A DNA stretch of 64,000 bases. Origin: Pelecanus crispus (taxonomy: Eukaryota; Chordata; Aves; Pelecaniformes; Pelecanidae). The position numbers were made by a program, and so were the translations under genes. The notes beneath the pieces were generated by a model, which was given only the letters and a program-made list of their open reading frames with translations, made no database searches and had not been told where the DNA came from. Positions within the stretch are counted from its first letter, which is position 1. Each line of letters begins with the position of its first letter. Below are positions 12,601-25,244 of the stretch, in pieces. The DNA is taken from positions 78,799,721 to 78,863,720 of the forward strand of contig NC_134643.1 in the NCBI RefSeq assembly GCF_030463565.1, written 5' to 3'.

Positions 12601-15600
12601 GAAGTCTGACATGTCAAAGCAGCACAGAGGATGGGAAATGGATAATGTAAGAGAGGATGGATTGCAGATTTCAGAGCTATAGGCTGTCACTCAGCAGTGG
12701 TCTACTGTTCCTCTTCTGCAGTGACACTGTGCTGACAGAAGTCTGCACGAACTCTTATCTGTAAAAATCAAACTGCTAGAGAATCGTAAAAAATCCTAAA
12801 GTAGACTAGATCTGTTCACTTAATGAGTGGTTTTGAAGCACAGATTTAAATTAAACTGCACATAAATAGTTGTCAACCACCGAAAAGCCAAATTAAGTAC
12901 AAAAATTCCGCAGAAATAAAGTGATGCACTGTTATACGGGATTGTATTTATTATCCATTTCTGCCTTCCCCAGTGATCTCCCCGAACTTCATTTGCCCAA
13001 CTACCTTTCACTTTAGATAAGGGGATCATTTCCTCCCCTATCACTTGAAATTAATTTTTGTCTGTTGCTATGTAAGTGAAGGTTCACATAGAGCACTTTC
13101 TCATCAAAACTAATAATTAAAAAAAAAGACATATAAGCTCTTCCACCTTAAAGTAACAATCTCTTTGTACAAGCAAGGGTAACTATTTAGGGGTTCCTTG
13201 CTTCATTATGCCACGAATGTGTACAAAATACCATTACAAGTACTGTCCTATCTGGACAACATTATTTCATAATATTTTCTCCCCAAATTCATTATTTTAA
13301 AAAAATCAAATAACATTTTGTTGATATTTTATCTGCGTCTCTTCAGTTTATACTCAATATTGCGGCTAACGTAGGTTTTATACTTGCTGTCGTGTGCTGA
13401 CGTGAGTTAAGATAGTCAATCAAAAAAGATGTTTGCTGCTGAAGTCTTCAAGGTGATGCCACTGAACTGACTGAAGTCACTGGCTAAGCAGATGGAACAG
13501 GATGTAACTGATGCAGGAAAGCAGTTTTTGAGAGCTGCAGTTTCTTCTGCAGGCAGGGTGAATATCTTCTTTGTTTCAATCCATTCAAGTAGTTCAGTTA
13601 AGAACTATTTAACTCAAAGCTGAAAAATCAACCTAAGAGTAGAAAAAGTAAGATTGCCTATTTTCCTCTGTCAATTGACAGTTAAACCTAAGTATGAGAG
13701 GATAAGGTCTACTTTCTCTAAGATTGTGAAGGACATGGCTACTAGAAGCTTCCCGTTTAATTCCCATTCTACAGGTCATTATTTCAGTTGCTTCATAAAA
13801 TATTTTAAAATGCAAACATGCTTCTGAAATGCACCAAGCACATTTAAGGTAGTCTTAATGAACAACTTAAAATGACCTCATGTAAATTTTAATTGAATTT
13901 TTCAGATTTCATACAGAGAGAACTTGACACAAATCATAAATAACTGAAAATGTAAAGTACCATTCATTATTTTGTAACAATAAAGGCTGAGAAATTAATA
14001 TTCCAAATAAAAGATTTAAAGCTAAAATAGATAAATTCAATGTGTATAGATACAATGTCATCTCTTAGTTGAAGAATCAAAATAGCCAGATTTTGTAATA
14101 CTGATCAGTTGCAAATTTATGTTTACATGTCCACCAAAAAAGGAAAATCAATTTCTCTTAAGACAGACAACTAAAATTTAAAAAGTAAAAAGAATATCTA
14201 AATTACCAAGGTCAATTTTTTCCTCTTGTTCTTTTAAATAGTCAAAATGAAGGATTTACATCCAACCACCCTTACCCTACCTGGAACACTTAATCAACAA
14301 TTTTTAATATTAAAGACAAAAATAAATAAGAACAATGCTTAGCACATTTGCTGCTTTTTTTTTTTTTTTGGTAGGAATTTATTACTCATATTTCCCATGG
14401 GGAAACTACACAGCCTCAAGATTTCCAAAAAAAAGGGGCCTGTAATTACTTTTCTAAGCTTGTATTCATGCATCTGAATAAGTGAATTGATTGTGAATAT
14501 GTTCCACAGCTTCTAATAGGTCCTAACCATTAGGCTGATCAAAAAATTTTCAAGCACATTTATATTGTTATAAAAACGCTGACATGTCAAAATGCAAACT
14601 TTCAAGATAAATATATGTTTTGCCAGTAACAGAAACCGTACGGGAAGGTTCTCAAGTCCAATTTTCAGTTTCTGCTACACAGTCCGGCCTCACCTCCATC
14701 TGCACGCAGAACAGATGATAGCGGGTAGCCGAGGTCGTTCCCCCCTCCCCGCGCGGAGGCCTGTCTTCAAGTTTGGCCTCCGCGTCGGTCATACGCTGGC
14801 TGTGGGGCTAGGCTGAGACACGCTCCTTTATTTCCTCCAGAAAATTTCCTAACGCCGTGTATTTCATTCTGACATAGAACAAACGTCCAAATCGCAATTT
14901 GCTTCTATACAATGGATATTTTCCAGCTCAGGATTTTTAAAAAGACTCTTGGATCGGCGATAAAGTCACCATGTGCACTAAAAGCAGATGTAACTCCGCT
15001 AATTGTTGCTAGATATCCAGCAGGCTTCCTTGCCTAGTAGGCGATACGGGAACAAGCGTGCAGGAATTAAATTTATTCTTGGAAGGATTTTAAAATATTT
15101 CATTTTAGAATCGCTCGACAATTGTGCAGTAAAGCCCTTTATATGTAATTTGCCTCTCCTCGATGTACGCGTTTAACTCTCCTGCTCTCTACTCATAATA
15201 TCATAGGAGTGTAATATTATATATTTATGATTCTATCATGGCCTGATTTTGAAGCGAAGGGAAGCTGTGCATGCTCAGTGACTCCCAGAAATACACCAGG
15301 CGCTGCCAGGGAAGGGGCCTTCCCTCACGACACCCCAAAGTTCCCCGCTGCCGTACCAGTACCTCGCACTGGCCCGGGCCTCGGCGGCCCCCCCCGGAGC
15401 CCCCGAATCCTCGCCCACCCCCGCCACCACCTGCCCCGCTGCAGCGACGGCCAGCGGCTCCCCCGGCCCCCAGGCGCTGGCCGGAGAGGAGCACTTGGGC
15501 CGCGGCGGGGACGCGGGCTCCGGGCGTGGGGACAGCTGGCCCCGGCCCCAGCGGGCCTCCCGCCCGCCCGACGGTCGCCGGCCCGCCTCACGGCGCGGCC

Positions 15601-16146
15601 TGGCCGCAGGCGGGCACCCCCGGGAGCCCCGCAGCCAAACTTCCCCCCGGTCTCTGAGGGGAGGAGGGGGGCGACCGGCCACGGCAGGCCGGGACACCCC
15701 CCCCCCTCCTCCGCCCCCCGCCAGGCCGGCGCGGAGCCCCTGCCTCCCCCCCCCCCGCGCCCAGGCTCCCCGGGGCGCTGCCTCAAGCCTGCCCCGGGGC
15801 GGGCAGCCCCGCCGGCGGGCTCCCGCGCAGGGCCGGGGGGCGCAGCCGCCCCCTCCCGCCGGAGGCGGCCCCGCACCGCCCCCCGCTGACCCCCACCCGA
15901 GGCGGGAGGGCGCCAACCCGCGCCTCCGCCGCAGCGGGGGCCGGCAGCGCGTCCCGGCCCCGGCCGGGGGCCATGGAGCACCGCGGGCCCCGTACCCGGC
16001 CGGGCCGGGCCGGCCGCGGCCCGGCCGCAGCCCCGGCGGCTCAGCGCTCCGGCGGCGCGGGGCACGGGCGGCCGGCGGGGCTCCCCGGCCGGGCGGGGAG
16101 GAGGGGAGGGCCGGCAGTGGGGGATTCCTGGCCCCCCAAAGGAGGT

Positions 16147-16181
16147 GGGGGAGGCGGGGGAGGGGAGGCGGGGGGGAGGGG
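16147..16181 (+). repeat. Potential G-quadruplex tract
   Basis: Five G-runs of 4-7 bases (16,147-151, 16,156-160, 16,162-165, 16,170-176 and 16,178-181) are separated by 1-4 bases. This satisfies the standard G3+N1-7 rule. The tract lies 75 bases upstream of the candidate exon-1 donor at 16,255, inside the CpG island. A separate G17 run lies at 16,476-16,492 and a C13 run at 16,541-16,553. Confidence 0.8.
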
Positions 16182-16627
16182 AGGCTGGGCTCCCGGAGAA
16201 GGAGACGATCGCTCGCACAAAATCCTGCGTCTTCAAAGCAGCCCCGGCGGGCACGGTAAGTATTTTGGGGGAGCCCCCTCCCTGACACCCACCCCCCCCG
16301 CCCCTGCAGGGATGGGGAGCGGGGGCGGGATGCGTGCGGCCGCCCCGGGCGGGGTCTCCCCGCCGGCTCGGGGCGGGGGGATTGTGCGCAGGGCCCGTTC
16401 CCTGCTGCGGGATCGGTTCGAGGCAGCGAGGTTCGAGCCTCAGCGCTGCCTTCCCCGGCTGGGGACCGAGGAGACGGGGGGGGGGGGGGGGGATGGGTCC
16501 GTCTGTGTTGCCGTGCGAGGGTCTGGAACCCCCCCAGCCGCCCCCCCCCCCCCACCTACCCACCCCCAAGCGCGTCAGGGCTTTGCTTCTCCCAACCAAG
16601 CTTCCCCGTGGCTTCTCTTTGCTCCTT

Positions 16628-16665
16628 AAAAAAAAAAAAAAAAAAAAAAAAATTATATATATATG
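16628..16665. repeat. A25 run followed by a TA microsatellite
   Basis: An A25 homopolymer (16,628-16,652) runs directly into alternating TA. It is an AT-only island inside the CpG island. The TA part looks TATA-like, but an old poly(A) origin is equally possible. Confidence 0.85.
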
Positions 16666-19600
16666 TGCATGCCCCAAAGCTAGAGAGAGTGAGGCGGGGG
16701 GGAAGGGCTTCTCTGAGGAGCGGGAGAGGCGGAGGCAGCGCCGCCGGGAGCCCGGCAGCTCCCCTTGCTCTGCCTGGGCGCTGCTGGCCGGCCGCCGGGC
16801 GTGAGGAGGGGGCGTGCGAAGGTAAGGGGTAAGGGCTGGCACCGCGCTGCGGGGAGGGCGGCCGCTGCCGCTGCCGCTGCCCTGCCCGCGCCCTCCGCTC
16901 CGCGCCGGCCACAGGGGCGGGCGAGCCCCCCGCCCCACGCGTGTCCGGCCGCCTCCCGCGGCAAGTTACTTTGTTCGCAGAGTTCCCGCGGAGGCTGGGC
17001 TGCCGCGGGCGGGCGGGCGGGAGGCGGCGGCGGTGACCCCCGGGCGCCCGGCACCGCCGCCAGCCCGCCCGCATTCCCCCCCCCCCCCCGCCCCGTTCAG
17101 GTGTCACCAGCCGCCACCGGAGACTTCCCGGGAGGGAAGCCCCCGAGGAAAATCCGTGCGAGCCTTCCCCGGTAGCTTCCCCTCGCGCAGCCGGGGGAAG
17201 GGGTGGTGGAAGTGGAAGAACTTTCCTTTGTCGTAGGGGAGGATTTAGTGACCTCCGAAGTTTTGTTCCGGGAGGAAACCGATAAGTTTTTCGGGATTCA
17301 TGCTGATTTTCCTGTAATTTATTGCGCTGCTGTTTGGTATCCAGCGCACTCAAAGCAGTGGAGCGGAGGGGGAAAAAAAAAAAAAAAAAAAGATTAGGGA
17401 TGCTTAGGTAGGGACTTCAGTGCTTTTAACACATTGCTTCTTTAATACCTGCATTTTATATTTCGCACTTTCAGATGGGTACTGTGGAATACCCTTACAA
17501 ATGCATATACTTGCCTGTGGATAACACAGAGGATAAAGATGGGAAACATGCAGAAACTATACAGATTTTAAACATTCTGTTCTCTTTGGTGGAAGACCAA
17601 TAGTTGAAGATTTCTGCTTACACAATCTATACCTTGACAATATCATACTTAAGGGGTCTGCTGATAATGTACGGTATTGATAGCCGATTCAACTTCAGTT
17701 AAGGCTTAATAAATTTAGTAGGTAATTTAGACTAATATAAAGGAGCTTTGGATATTCTGGATAAACTGATAACTAGGCAAGATTATTAAACTTTGTGATT
17801 GGCTCCTGATGAAGTGAACTATCAGTTTTTCGAAATAATATCAGTAGATATTTAAAATACAAGACTACGTTTTAAATGTGCATGTCTGAAATTTGCCTAC
17901 CAAAAAAGAGTGTGTCTTTTGAGAAGATCAATTAAGGAGTCATTACATGATGGTAATCTGTGTTGCACCGATTTGTAATAAACAGTTTCATGATGCCAGG
18001 TACTGTAAATTTTCTGGTAGTGTACTACACCAATAGGGGGGGTTAATTTCTATTTTACATACAGATTTTTTTTTTAAATTATTAAATGTAATGGCTATCC
18101 CATGTACGATACATACATGAATTGATTGATATTAATTATTACCCAGGAAATTTTAATAGTATGTTTAAACAGTTTTAGCCTGGCTCTTCTGGTTTATTTC
18201 ACTGTCTCAAGCTACCTGAGACAGAAGAATCTTAAAATTTCTTGCCTGTACATTATTCCCTCTATCTCTTCTCTCCCTGCTCTCCTTCGGTCGAATTTAA
18301 AGCAGAGTAACCGCTGAGAATACCTGTACATGTTTGTGTGAAGAAAAATGCCCATTTTAAAGATATGCAAATCTTCTTGGTAGACGAGAGCAAACCCGTC
18401 ATGCCCTGTATGAAAACATATTGAGCTGGTATTAATAAGATACTTGTTCTGGTATTAGTTTGTGATGCCAAACAACAAACATGACAGAATGCAAAGATAA
18501 AGCTGGTGCTCTGATCTTTGTTTAAACAGGTCACAGTTTTTATTTAATGCTGTGTGCTCATTACAGGAACTGTCAGCAGGAATGTAAAGCGGACTGGAGT
18601 TCTGATTTGGCATACGTAGCCAATTCTGACATTGATGTTTCTGCTTCTTGAGTTAATGATTCATAGATACAGTAGTGTTTGTGATTGTATTTATTTAATT
18701 GAATTTATTATATGGAATTAGAAAAAAAAAAGTCTGGATTATGTCCTTTTAGGAACCAAATACGATCAGATCTGCTGCCTCAGGTGCAGTCCTCCTCACC
18801 TGAAGAGTTACACGGGAGTGGGCTCTTCTATATAGTAGAACATACGGAGGTGTATAAAATGGTTACTGTTTTTTAAGTCAGCTAGAGTTCTGCCACTGAA
18901 TTACATGGAATCCCCTGAAACCAGGTAACTGTTTAGTCGATTATCCAGGCAGTTTCTTCTTTCAGACACATGGAAACAGTATCAAATAGTAAATAAAAAA
19001 ATGTGTTTATAATTGAGAATTTTATTATTTTTGTCCATGAAAACAGTTTTCATCTCAAATTATTAACAAACACAGTAAGAATAAATCAATGTAGTCCATT
19101 TGATTCTTGCTGAACCTTGTTTTGAAGAATTTAGAGAGGATGTGTAAGGTAATCTGAGGGAAGAGCCTTTTCACATGTTCCTGTTACATTTAGATATATT
19201 AGAATATTACCATGTACAGTTTGAGCTCTCAGAATAAGACTAAGTGTAGTGCTGGAAACTTTAATTTGAATGTTCTGGGTCGTACACCAGTTTGGATTCC
19301 ATGATCATTGTCCATAGGTAAATTGGGTCTGTGTGAGAGTGTGTGAGAGCAAGGTGGTCTCTAAGTGTTATTTCTAACTTAAATACGTGTTTCTCTTGCA
19401 ATTCTGGATATTCTAGGTTATGTTTCAAAATATGAGCAAGGTTAGTAATTTGAGAGTGTCCTTTAAGGTCACTGGACTGTTATCCTTTGACTTCCTATTA
19501 GAAAGTCATCTTTTCAGGCTGATGTTATTACAAGTAAAATAATATGTGAATGTAATGCTTGGGCAAGGTTGCAGAATAAGAGCTATTGCAAAAAGGAGCA

Positions 19601-20123
19601 GAGCTGTCACCTGCTTCTGCAGTGGCCACCTCTGGAGGGTAAAGCAGTTCATTCTTTGTGACTGCTCACTGCTTGACCTCATTGTCGAGACTGTCAACAA
19701 GTGTGACAGTTTTGCTGTGATTTGATACGACAGTGGAAATTGTATTAGAATTAACAAATAACCGTCACGGCATATATGTAGTAACTTGCAGTCATAACTG
19801 ATTTGGGATTCATTACACTAACCTAAATATGAAATGCTTACCGTTTGCCATTCAGTCACTGCTTAAAATGCCATTATTTACCATGGGAGTAAGATTGAGT
19901 TCATAATGTCATTTAAATATGCTGTATTGTGTGTGATACTAATCTGTTTCAGTGAAGATCATTCCAATTTCAGTGTTCCATTTCAGCTTTGAAACTGGTT
20001 TTACAGGAATCTTGTTGGGGTACTTTTTAAGTTTTGCTTGCAAATAATTGAAGATTGAATCAGATCAGTGTTAACAGCCATGGTGAGATTTTTTTTTTTT
20101 AAATTTAATTTTGTGCAATGCCT

Positions 20124-20185
20124 GATGGCGGTTGGGCTTGATCTTAAAGGTCTTTTCCAACCTAAACAATTCTATGATTCTGTGA
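20124..20185 (+). mobile_element. CR1 LINE, 3' tail fragment
   Basis: This reads GGTTGGGCTTGATCTTAAAG, then TTCCAACCTAAACAATTC, then TATGATTCTGTG, the standard CR1 3' end in + orientation. Only about 60 bases survive 5' truncation. It lies in MPPED1 intron 1. Confidence 0.85.
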
Positions 20186-20869
20186 CTGTGGAGAGCCATA
20201 CTAATATTAGTGTAATAAGGGCTTGTCTTTTTTTTACACAGATTCAGAGTTATAATACATAGGTATAATACATTTCAATTGCAAGTATTTGCCCTTACTT
20301 GTTATATATTTTTAATTTATACATTTCTGCTAAAACCAAGACTATGATATTTAGCATATATCACTTTTTTGAGAGCTATTTTTTATGCAGCAAGCCTTCT
20401 CGACCTTTTAATTTCAGTTCCTCTGCCATATAGCCAGCTTCCCTTATGGCAGGTGAGGGCCTTGCCATTCAGCCGAAGACTGAAGCCAGCAGAGCAGCTG
20501 TAGAAGCAGCATACGAAGGAGCCCGATGGTTACTGATATTTTTGACTGTTTTTTCTCTGCCTTTTCCTAATTGGCTGTTTTGCCCAAGCTCCCTGTTTGC
20601 CAGCTCTCGCAGTCACATCACTTAGCTTAACGTGCTGTATAGCTCAAACATCCTGCATGCCACTTTATTTCTTCTCACCTTTCTCCTCCTCTCATCGACT
20701 CTATCATATCTCATCTTCTCTCTGCTGTTGTCTTTTGTGACGCTAATCCCACTTATTTTTTCCTTCTGCGTAAAAGAAAATGGAGGGAACATAGTGCTCT
20801 GCCATTGCACGGATCATTTCTCTGCGTTGCTGTATTATTTTTCTCCCATATCCTTTGTTGAGCTTCTGG

Positions 20870-20990
20870 AGACTCTTAAGTTGCTTGGGACAGAGACTGT
20901 TACTGCATGGTTGTGCAGTGCCTAGCATAGTTTGCTGTTGGATTTCACTTGGTCTGTGGACACTCACTCAATAATAAATAGTAGTACTAG
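20870..20990 (+). repeat. Ancient interspersed repeat, 3' end
   Basis: GGGACAGAGACTGTT, then GTGCAGTGCCTAGCATAG, and finally an AATAATAAATA tail resemble the 3' end of a high-copy ancient amniote element. From memory, its consensus reads GGGCAGGGACTGT, then CAGCGCCTAGCACAATGGGG, then (AATA)n. Family assignment is by recall only; it could be L2/CR1-derived or a SINE. Confidence 0.5.
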
Positions 20991-22821
20991 GATTATTTCA
21001 CCTTTGTGGGACAGCCTTTCTTCTGGTTCTTCGGTAGTAAACAAAAAGATTTCTTACTCAGAGCTCATCTTCACTGTATTGCTGTTCTGAGGTATATCTC
21101 AGTTTTGCCCCTCAACACTTTGTCCCTAGTGTGAGTAGTTTTTGGTAAAGTTCAAGGTCGCTTGCCTATTGCAGCGGGGGCGGGATGGATTAAAACTCAG
21201 CTACTGCCAGTAGTTAACAATCTAGTACCTTGAACAAGAATCAAAACAAAAAAAAATGTCAGCTTCAACACGTTTCAGTGGAAACCTCGGATTTGGCAAC
21301 ACCAAAAAAATGTTCTGGTTTCACCGGGTTGATTATGTAAGACAGAAAGGAAAAGAAACCCCAAAACCGTGTAGTGGGTTCATTTCGCTACTTTGATGCT
21401 TTCCTCTTAAGTATTTTTAAATTTTGATTTCCCTTCACTTTTCGCCCCTGAACTGTTTGGCTTTGTTCTAGCATCTTTTGCGTCATCTGAAAATTTGTAG
21501 TTGGTCCAAATAAAATTTTCAAAAGAGTTTTTCAAGCAGCCAGCGCATCAGCTGAAGTACAGTGCATACAGCTGGGAGTAGCAGTTCGGAGGCAGTCAGC
21601 CCAGTCACTGACCCACTGTTCCTGTCACTTGGCACAGCCTGCGCCGCGTTTTGCGGTGTGATAGCTTCCACCTGAGCTAGCTGCTCATGCCTAGCTGCCA
21701 TGGAGGACCGTGAGTGCACTCTCGGTGTAGCTCTTCTCCTGAATCTTGCTGCTTTTATGAGCAGCCTCTTCAGCTTCAGGGAGAGCTGTGATTTGAAACA
21801 TCCCTGTGGGAGAAAGGTGCTGTAGGACTGGATGCTTTGCTAATCAGTAGGATCTGGTTTAGGTCTGAAGAATATCCAGAGGTGTTTGACCTGAAACACT
21901 CCCCCTCAGGACTGTGTGTCTGGGACTTTCCCCATACCATCTTTCCTCTCTCTTTTTCTTTGAAGGAAAGGGTTTAGTTGTCTTTGTCTCTGTTTCCCGT
22001 GGACCGAGTAGGGGGGCTCTTTCTGGACTTGACCTTGTGGGTAGGAGGAGTGAGTGGCCCAAACAACCGTTGAGTATCTTTTCCTTGTATCAGTCCTGGG
22101 GATGATGCCTGGAAAAATAAACAGAACAAACCTAGTGACTCCCTCCCTGAGCATTAATCAGGTGACATGAAGGATTTCAATGGGATGGATGCAGCTAGAT
22201 GAGTGAAAAGTGGAAACAACGAAATCAAGAGGACAGTATACTTCATTTTCAAAGTTTTGTGTCTAAGAGAAAAAAATGTAGCTGTTAAGGATTTGCTTGA
22301 TTAATTTTATACTTTAACTCCAGGCCTTAAGAGAAAAAGATATACTGATCTCAGAAGTAGGATCACTATATTTACATGCAAGCTGTGTTCTACATTCCAC
22401 CTTATATATATTTATGTGCTGGTACTTTGGCATTTCATTCTGCTGCGCAAAAAGGGAAGACCCAATGAACTGTCTTACCAGTATTAACTTGCCTGTGTGT
22501 GAAGCAGCAGCTCCTGGCCCTGGCTAAACTCAGAGCAGGGGAGTTGCTGCCTCTGCTGCTGGCTGTTCCAGGGGTGCTGTGCGCCAGTCACCTCTGCCCT
22601 GAGCCACCCCAGCACCTTTGCTGTGCTTTGCTGACCCACAAACTAACACTGCTGGTGACCAGCACTGATTTTGAATGCTTACATGAAAACTACTTGAACT
22701 GTCTACTGAAATAATCCTCCGCTCAGTATTAGGCTTTGACATATTCTGATGTAATTTTGGTATCGGAGCAAGCACACTAAACCAGATTATTCTGCCCTCA
22801 GATATCCATGAATGATCAAAT

Positions 22822-22890
22822 AGGTCAAATTCTGTGCATTTATACACACTTTCCATTGAAATCGGTTTGAATAAAGTGTGTGTTGCAGGC
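22822..22890. repeat. Palindromic ancient repeat relic
   Basis: An exact 9-bp inverted repeat, ACACACTTT (22,844-22,852) and AAAGTGTGT (22,873-22,881), flanks CCATTGAAATCGGTTTG. The surrounding GGTCAAATTCTGTGC and CCATTGAAATC resemble a common sauropsid palindromic repeat. The family is unnamed here. Confidence 0.45.
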
Positions 22891-25121
22891 AAGTGGGACT
22901 TGACCCAGTGGGGCTTGTACAGACGAAGGCTAGGAAATGAGTGTGAGGCCACTTGTCACAAAAGGGTGAAGGAAAAGAACATTCTTCAGTTAAAAATTAA
23001 ACCAAACTCTTTCTCAACTATATAATGTTTCAGTACTTACATAGTCTTCTTCTCAGTAAATAATATTTTAAGAGATTCAAGAGCTTAAACAGATGACATG
23101 CCCAAATTGCAGACTGAAATGTAGAATCAAATCCCCGCAACCCTAATTTACTCCTGTTGGCATGTCCATTTTTGATCATTTTCTCACATAACCTGTGTTT
23201 TTAGCTATTTTCCCTTAGAATGAGTATTATCATTTTGGGACTTGTAATTTGTGTTTTATGAGTGTATACTCATGATTTTCAGTAATGTAGATTTTGAAAT
23301 ACTGCCAGAGATTAAGGCGAATTTTTTAGAGTGAGGAATCAGTTTTGTGGCTTTTAGATATTTATTTAAAAATTCCTTCCCTAGAGGTAATTACTTAAGT
23401 AGATTAGCTACCTCTGCAGGTATTTTGGGATAAATACAGGTAATATTGAGTCAAACCAGTATATTTTTCAGGGAAAAGATTTGGTTTTACTTAAGAAAAA
23501 TGTATCCATTTAAATATTTTATCCAAATATGATAATGTTTTATACATTCAGGCAAGATTGTATGTAGGATTACAATAATGCATTTAGCATGGACAAATGT
23601 TCAGTCTGTTTGTAAATCTTAGAGTATTGCAGTGTTTAAGTCTAAAATATATTGGATGTATTGTAAAGTGGAAGTTTAAGGTGAAAACAAAGCAATATTA
23701 TTAGGTTGTGTTTATTTTTTAAATTGAATAAATGAACTGTTATTTGTGTGGATGAGAATTTCATTCAGAAAATGATACTGCTGATGAGCCAAAATAAAAT
23801 TAAATCTTCATAAATAGAATATTCAGTTACTGTAGTTTTGGGAACCTAGGTAGGGAAATGAGAGAAGTAATTTAAAATCATACCATCATCATTCAAAATA
23901 AGACTAGCTAAGAAGGTTTCTAAGTGGTAACTGCTTTAAATAAACACAGAATTAGATTTCATAGGCCAATGTGCAATGTTTCTGTTTTCTGAACTCATTC
24001 ATCTATCTCTTTTTCTGGATGGCAGGTCAGAACTTTGGCATTTAGTAGGTACAGTATATTTTTGGAGAGAACTCTGCAGAAGTGTATGTTAGGGCATAGT
24101 TCCAAAAGACAAATAATTTATCTCATTTCCTACTTGCTGTGTCTATATAATATTTTTATGACAGCTAAAGCTAACCAGTACGTTAGTGTTCTTTATTTAT
24201 AAAGTAATGAGAGAAACATGTATAATATTTGTGTTTGAGAGCAATGGAAGAAAGCTAATTTGAAGAAAAAAATTAATTTCAGTGAAGAATTTTGTCATAC
24301 CGTATTTGACAGGTCACTATAATCAGCAAAGGAGAACAGTGATGTGCGTTTTAGCATGGTGAGAAACATCTTGGGGATTTTGTTGTTTTTTTTTCTAATG
24401 CATGTTAAGGTAATTGTAATTACAGAGAAATAAGAGGTCTTATTTAAGTCGCTGAATTTTTTTCACGTTAAAGAACAGATTGCTCAGTGCTCTGTAGATC
24501 TGCAGTTAAATACATGAGATATATGATGAGGTACTGAAGTATTCACTGATAGGTGAAATAGGAGATTCTAAACAGAAGAGGATAGATCTTGCATTTCTCA
24601 CTGAAGTCAGTAGGACTGTGAAGCATACAGGTAACTCAGAATTATGCCCTCTGGTTTTGGTTATGTGGGTGAGAATAGCTCTGACTTCCAGGGAAAAGAT
24701 ACGGTCACATAACTGAGCATTATTTGACTGATAACAGTTAGCGAACGTAGATTCACTGGCACAGAAAACCATCTCAGGCGTGTTTTAAAAAGACCGCCCA
24801 CAGAGTCCCCTTAATAAATCATGGGGATGGTATAACTTCTTTCAGCAGAAGCCAGGGAAGAGAGGAGAGACTGAAAAACGGGATGCTTAAGAGCGCTTTC
24901 AATTAAAGATACACCATAGGCAAAGGTTTTTGAAAATACCGTAGTGGAGCATGTGTGCTCTCGTTACCAGATGAGAATTGTAAAATCCATGGTGGAAGCC
25001 ATGGTAAAGAGGCATTTGTAAAGGTTTTTATTCCAATTTTTGACCTTGAGACAACTTTACAAACTCGCACAGCGGTAACACCTACACGTTGTGCCCCGAG
25101 GAGCAGCTGGAGCAGTATATG

Positions 25122-25135
25122 TTGCCATCTCGTGG
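25122..25135 (-). promoter_or_regulatory. Candidate CTCF-binding motif
   Basis: On the minus strand this reads CCACGAGATGGCAA, against the CTCF core CCASYAGRKGGCRS; only the fifth and last bases differ. It sits 18 bases before a consensus splice donor (ATCG|GTGAGTG, cut after 25,153) and about 120 bases before a GC-rich patch. Motif matches alone have a high false-positive rate. Confidence 0.4.
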
Positions 25136-25244
25136 TACTCGCAGAACGGATCGGTGAGTGCGTTCCCTCTTTTTTTTTTTTTTTTTTTTTGCGGGGATAA
25201 ATCTGCGTTACAAAACTCACCCTCGTTTATTTGCTGCTTCAACC

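Larger units (their letters stand above)
1..15339. other. Upstream flank of MPPED1, no recognisable gene
   Basis: This is AT-rich single-copy-looking DNA 5' of the CpG island. Open stretches on both strands are short, lack recognisable domains and have no consistent exon-like splice structure. I recognise only small items here: a T20 run at 827-846, a degenerate repeat-like block at about 6,510-6,980, a short CR1 tail at 9,564-9,602, and two local duplications or hairpins (5,548-5,573 and 8,432-8,469). The last 600 bases (from about 14,690) become more CpG-rich as they approach the island. In human the neighbour on this side of MPPED1 is SCUBE1, from memory; I could not find its first exon here. 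Confidence 0.6.
15340..17210. promoter_or_regulatory. CpG island, probable MPPED1 promoter and first exon(s)
   Basis: This is a continuous, very GC- and CpG-dense block of about 1.9 kb in an otherwise AT-rich window. It lies 14-16 kb upstream of the first coding exon of MPPED1, as expected for a vertebrate promoter followed by a long first intron. Two consensus + strand splice donors lie inside it: CACG|GTAAGTAT (exon end 16,255) and GAAG|GTAAGG (exon end 16,821). Either could end a non-coding first exon that splices to the acceptor before 31,031. The island also contains G and C homopolymers, an A25 run followed by alternating TA (16,628-16,665), and CTGCCG repeats (about 16,861-16,882). Promoter assignment is inference from position and composition. 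A divergent transcript on the minus strand is possible. Confidence 0.75.

Noticed and set aside
15225..16938. Very long open frames on both strands in the CpG island (up to several hundred codons, rich in Pro, Arg, Gly and Ala).
   Set aside because: Composition explains them: stop codons are rare in GC-rich DNA. They overlap on both strands, cross homopolymers and contain no recognisable domain.
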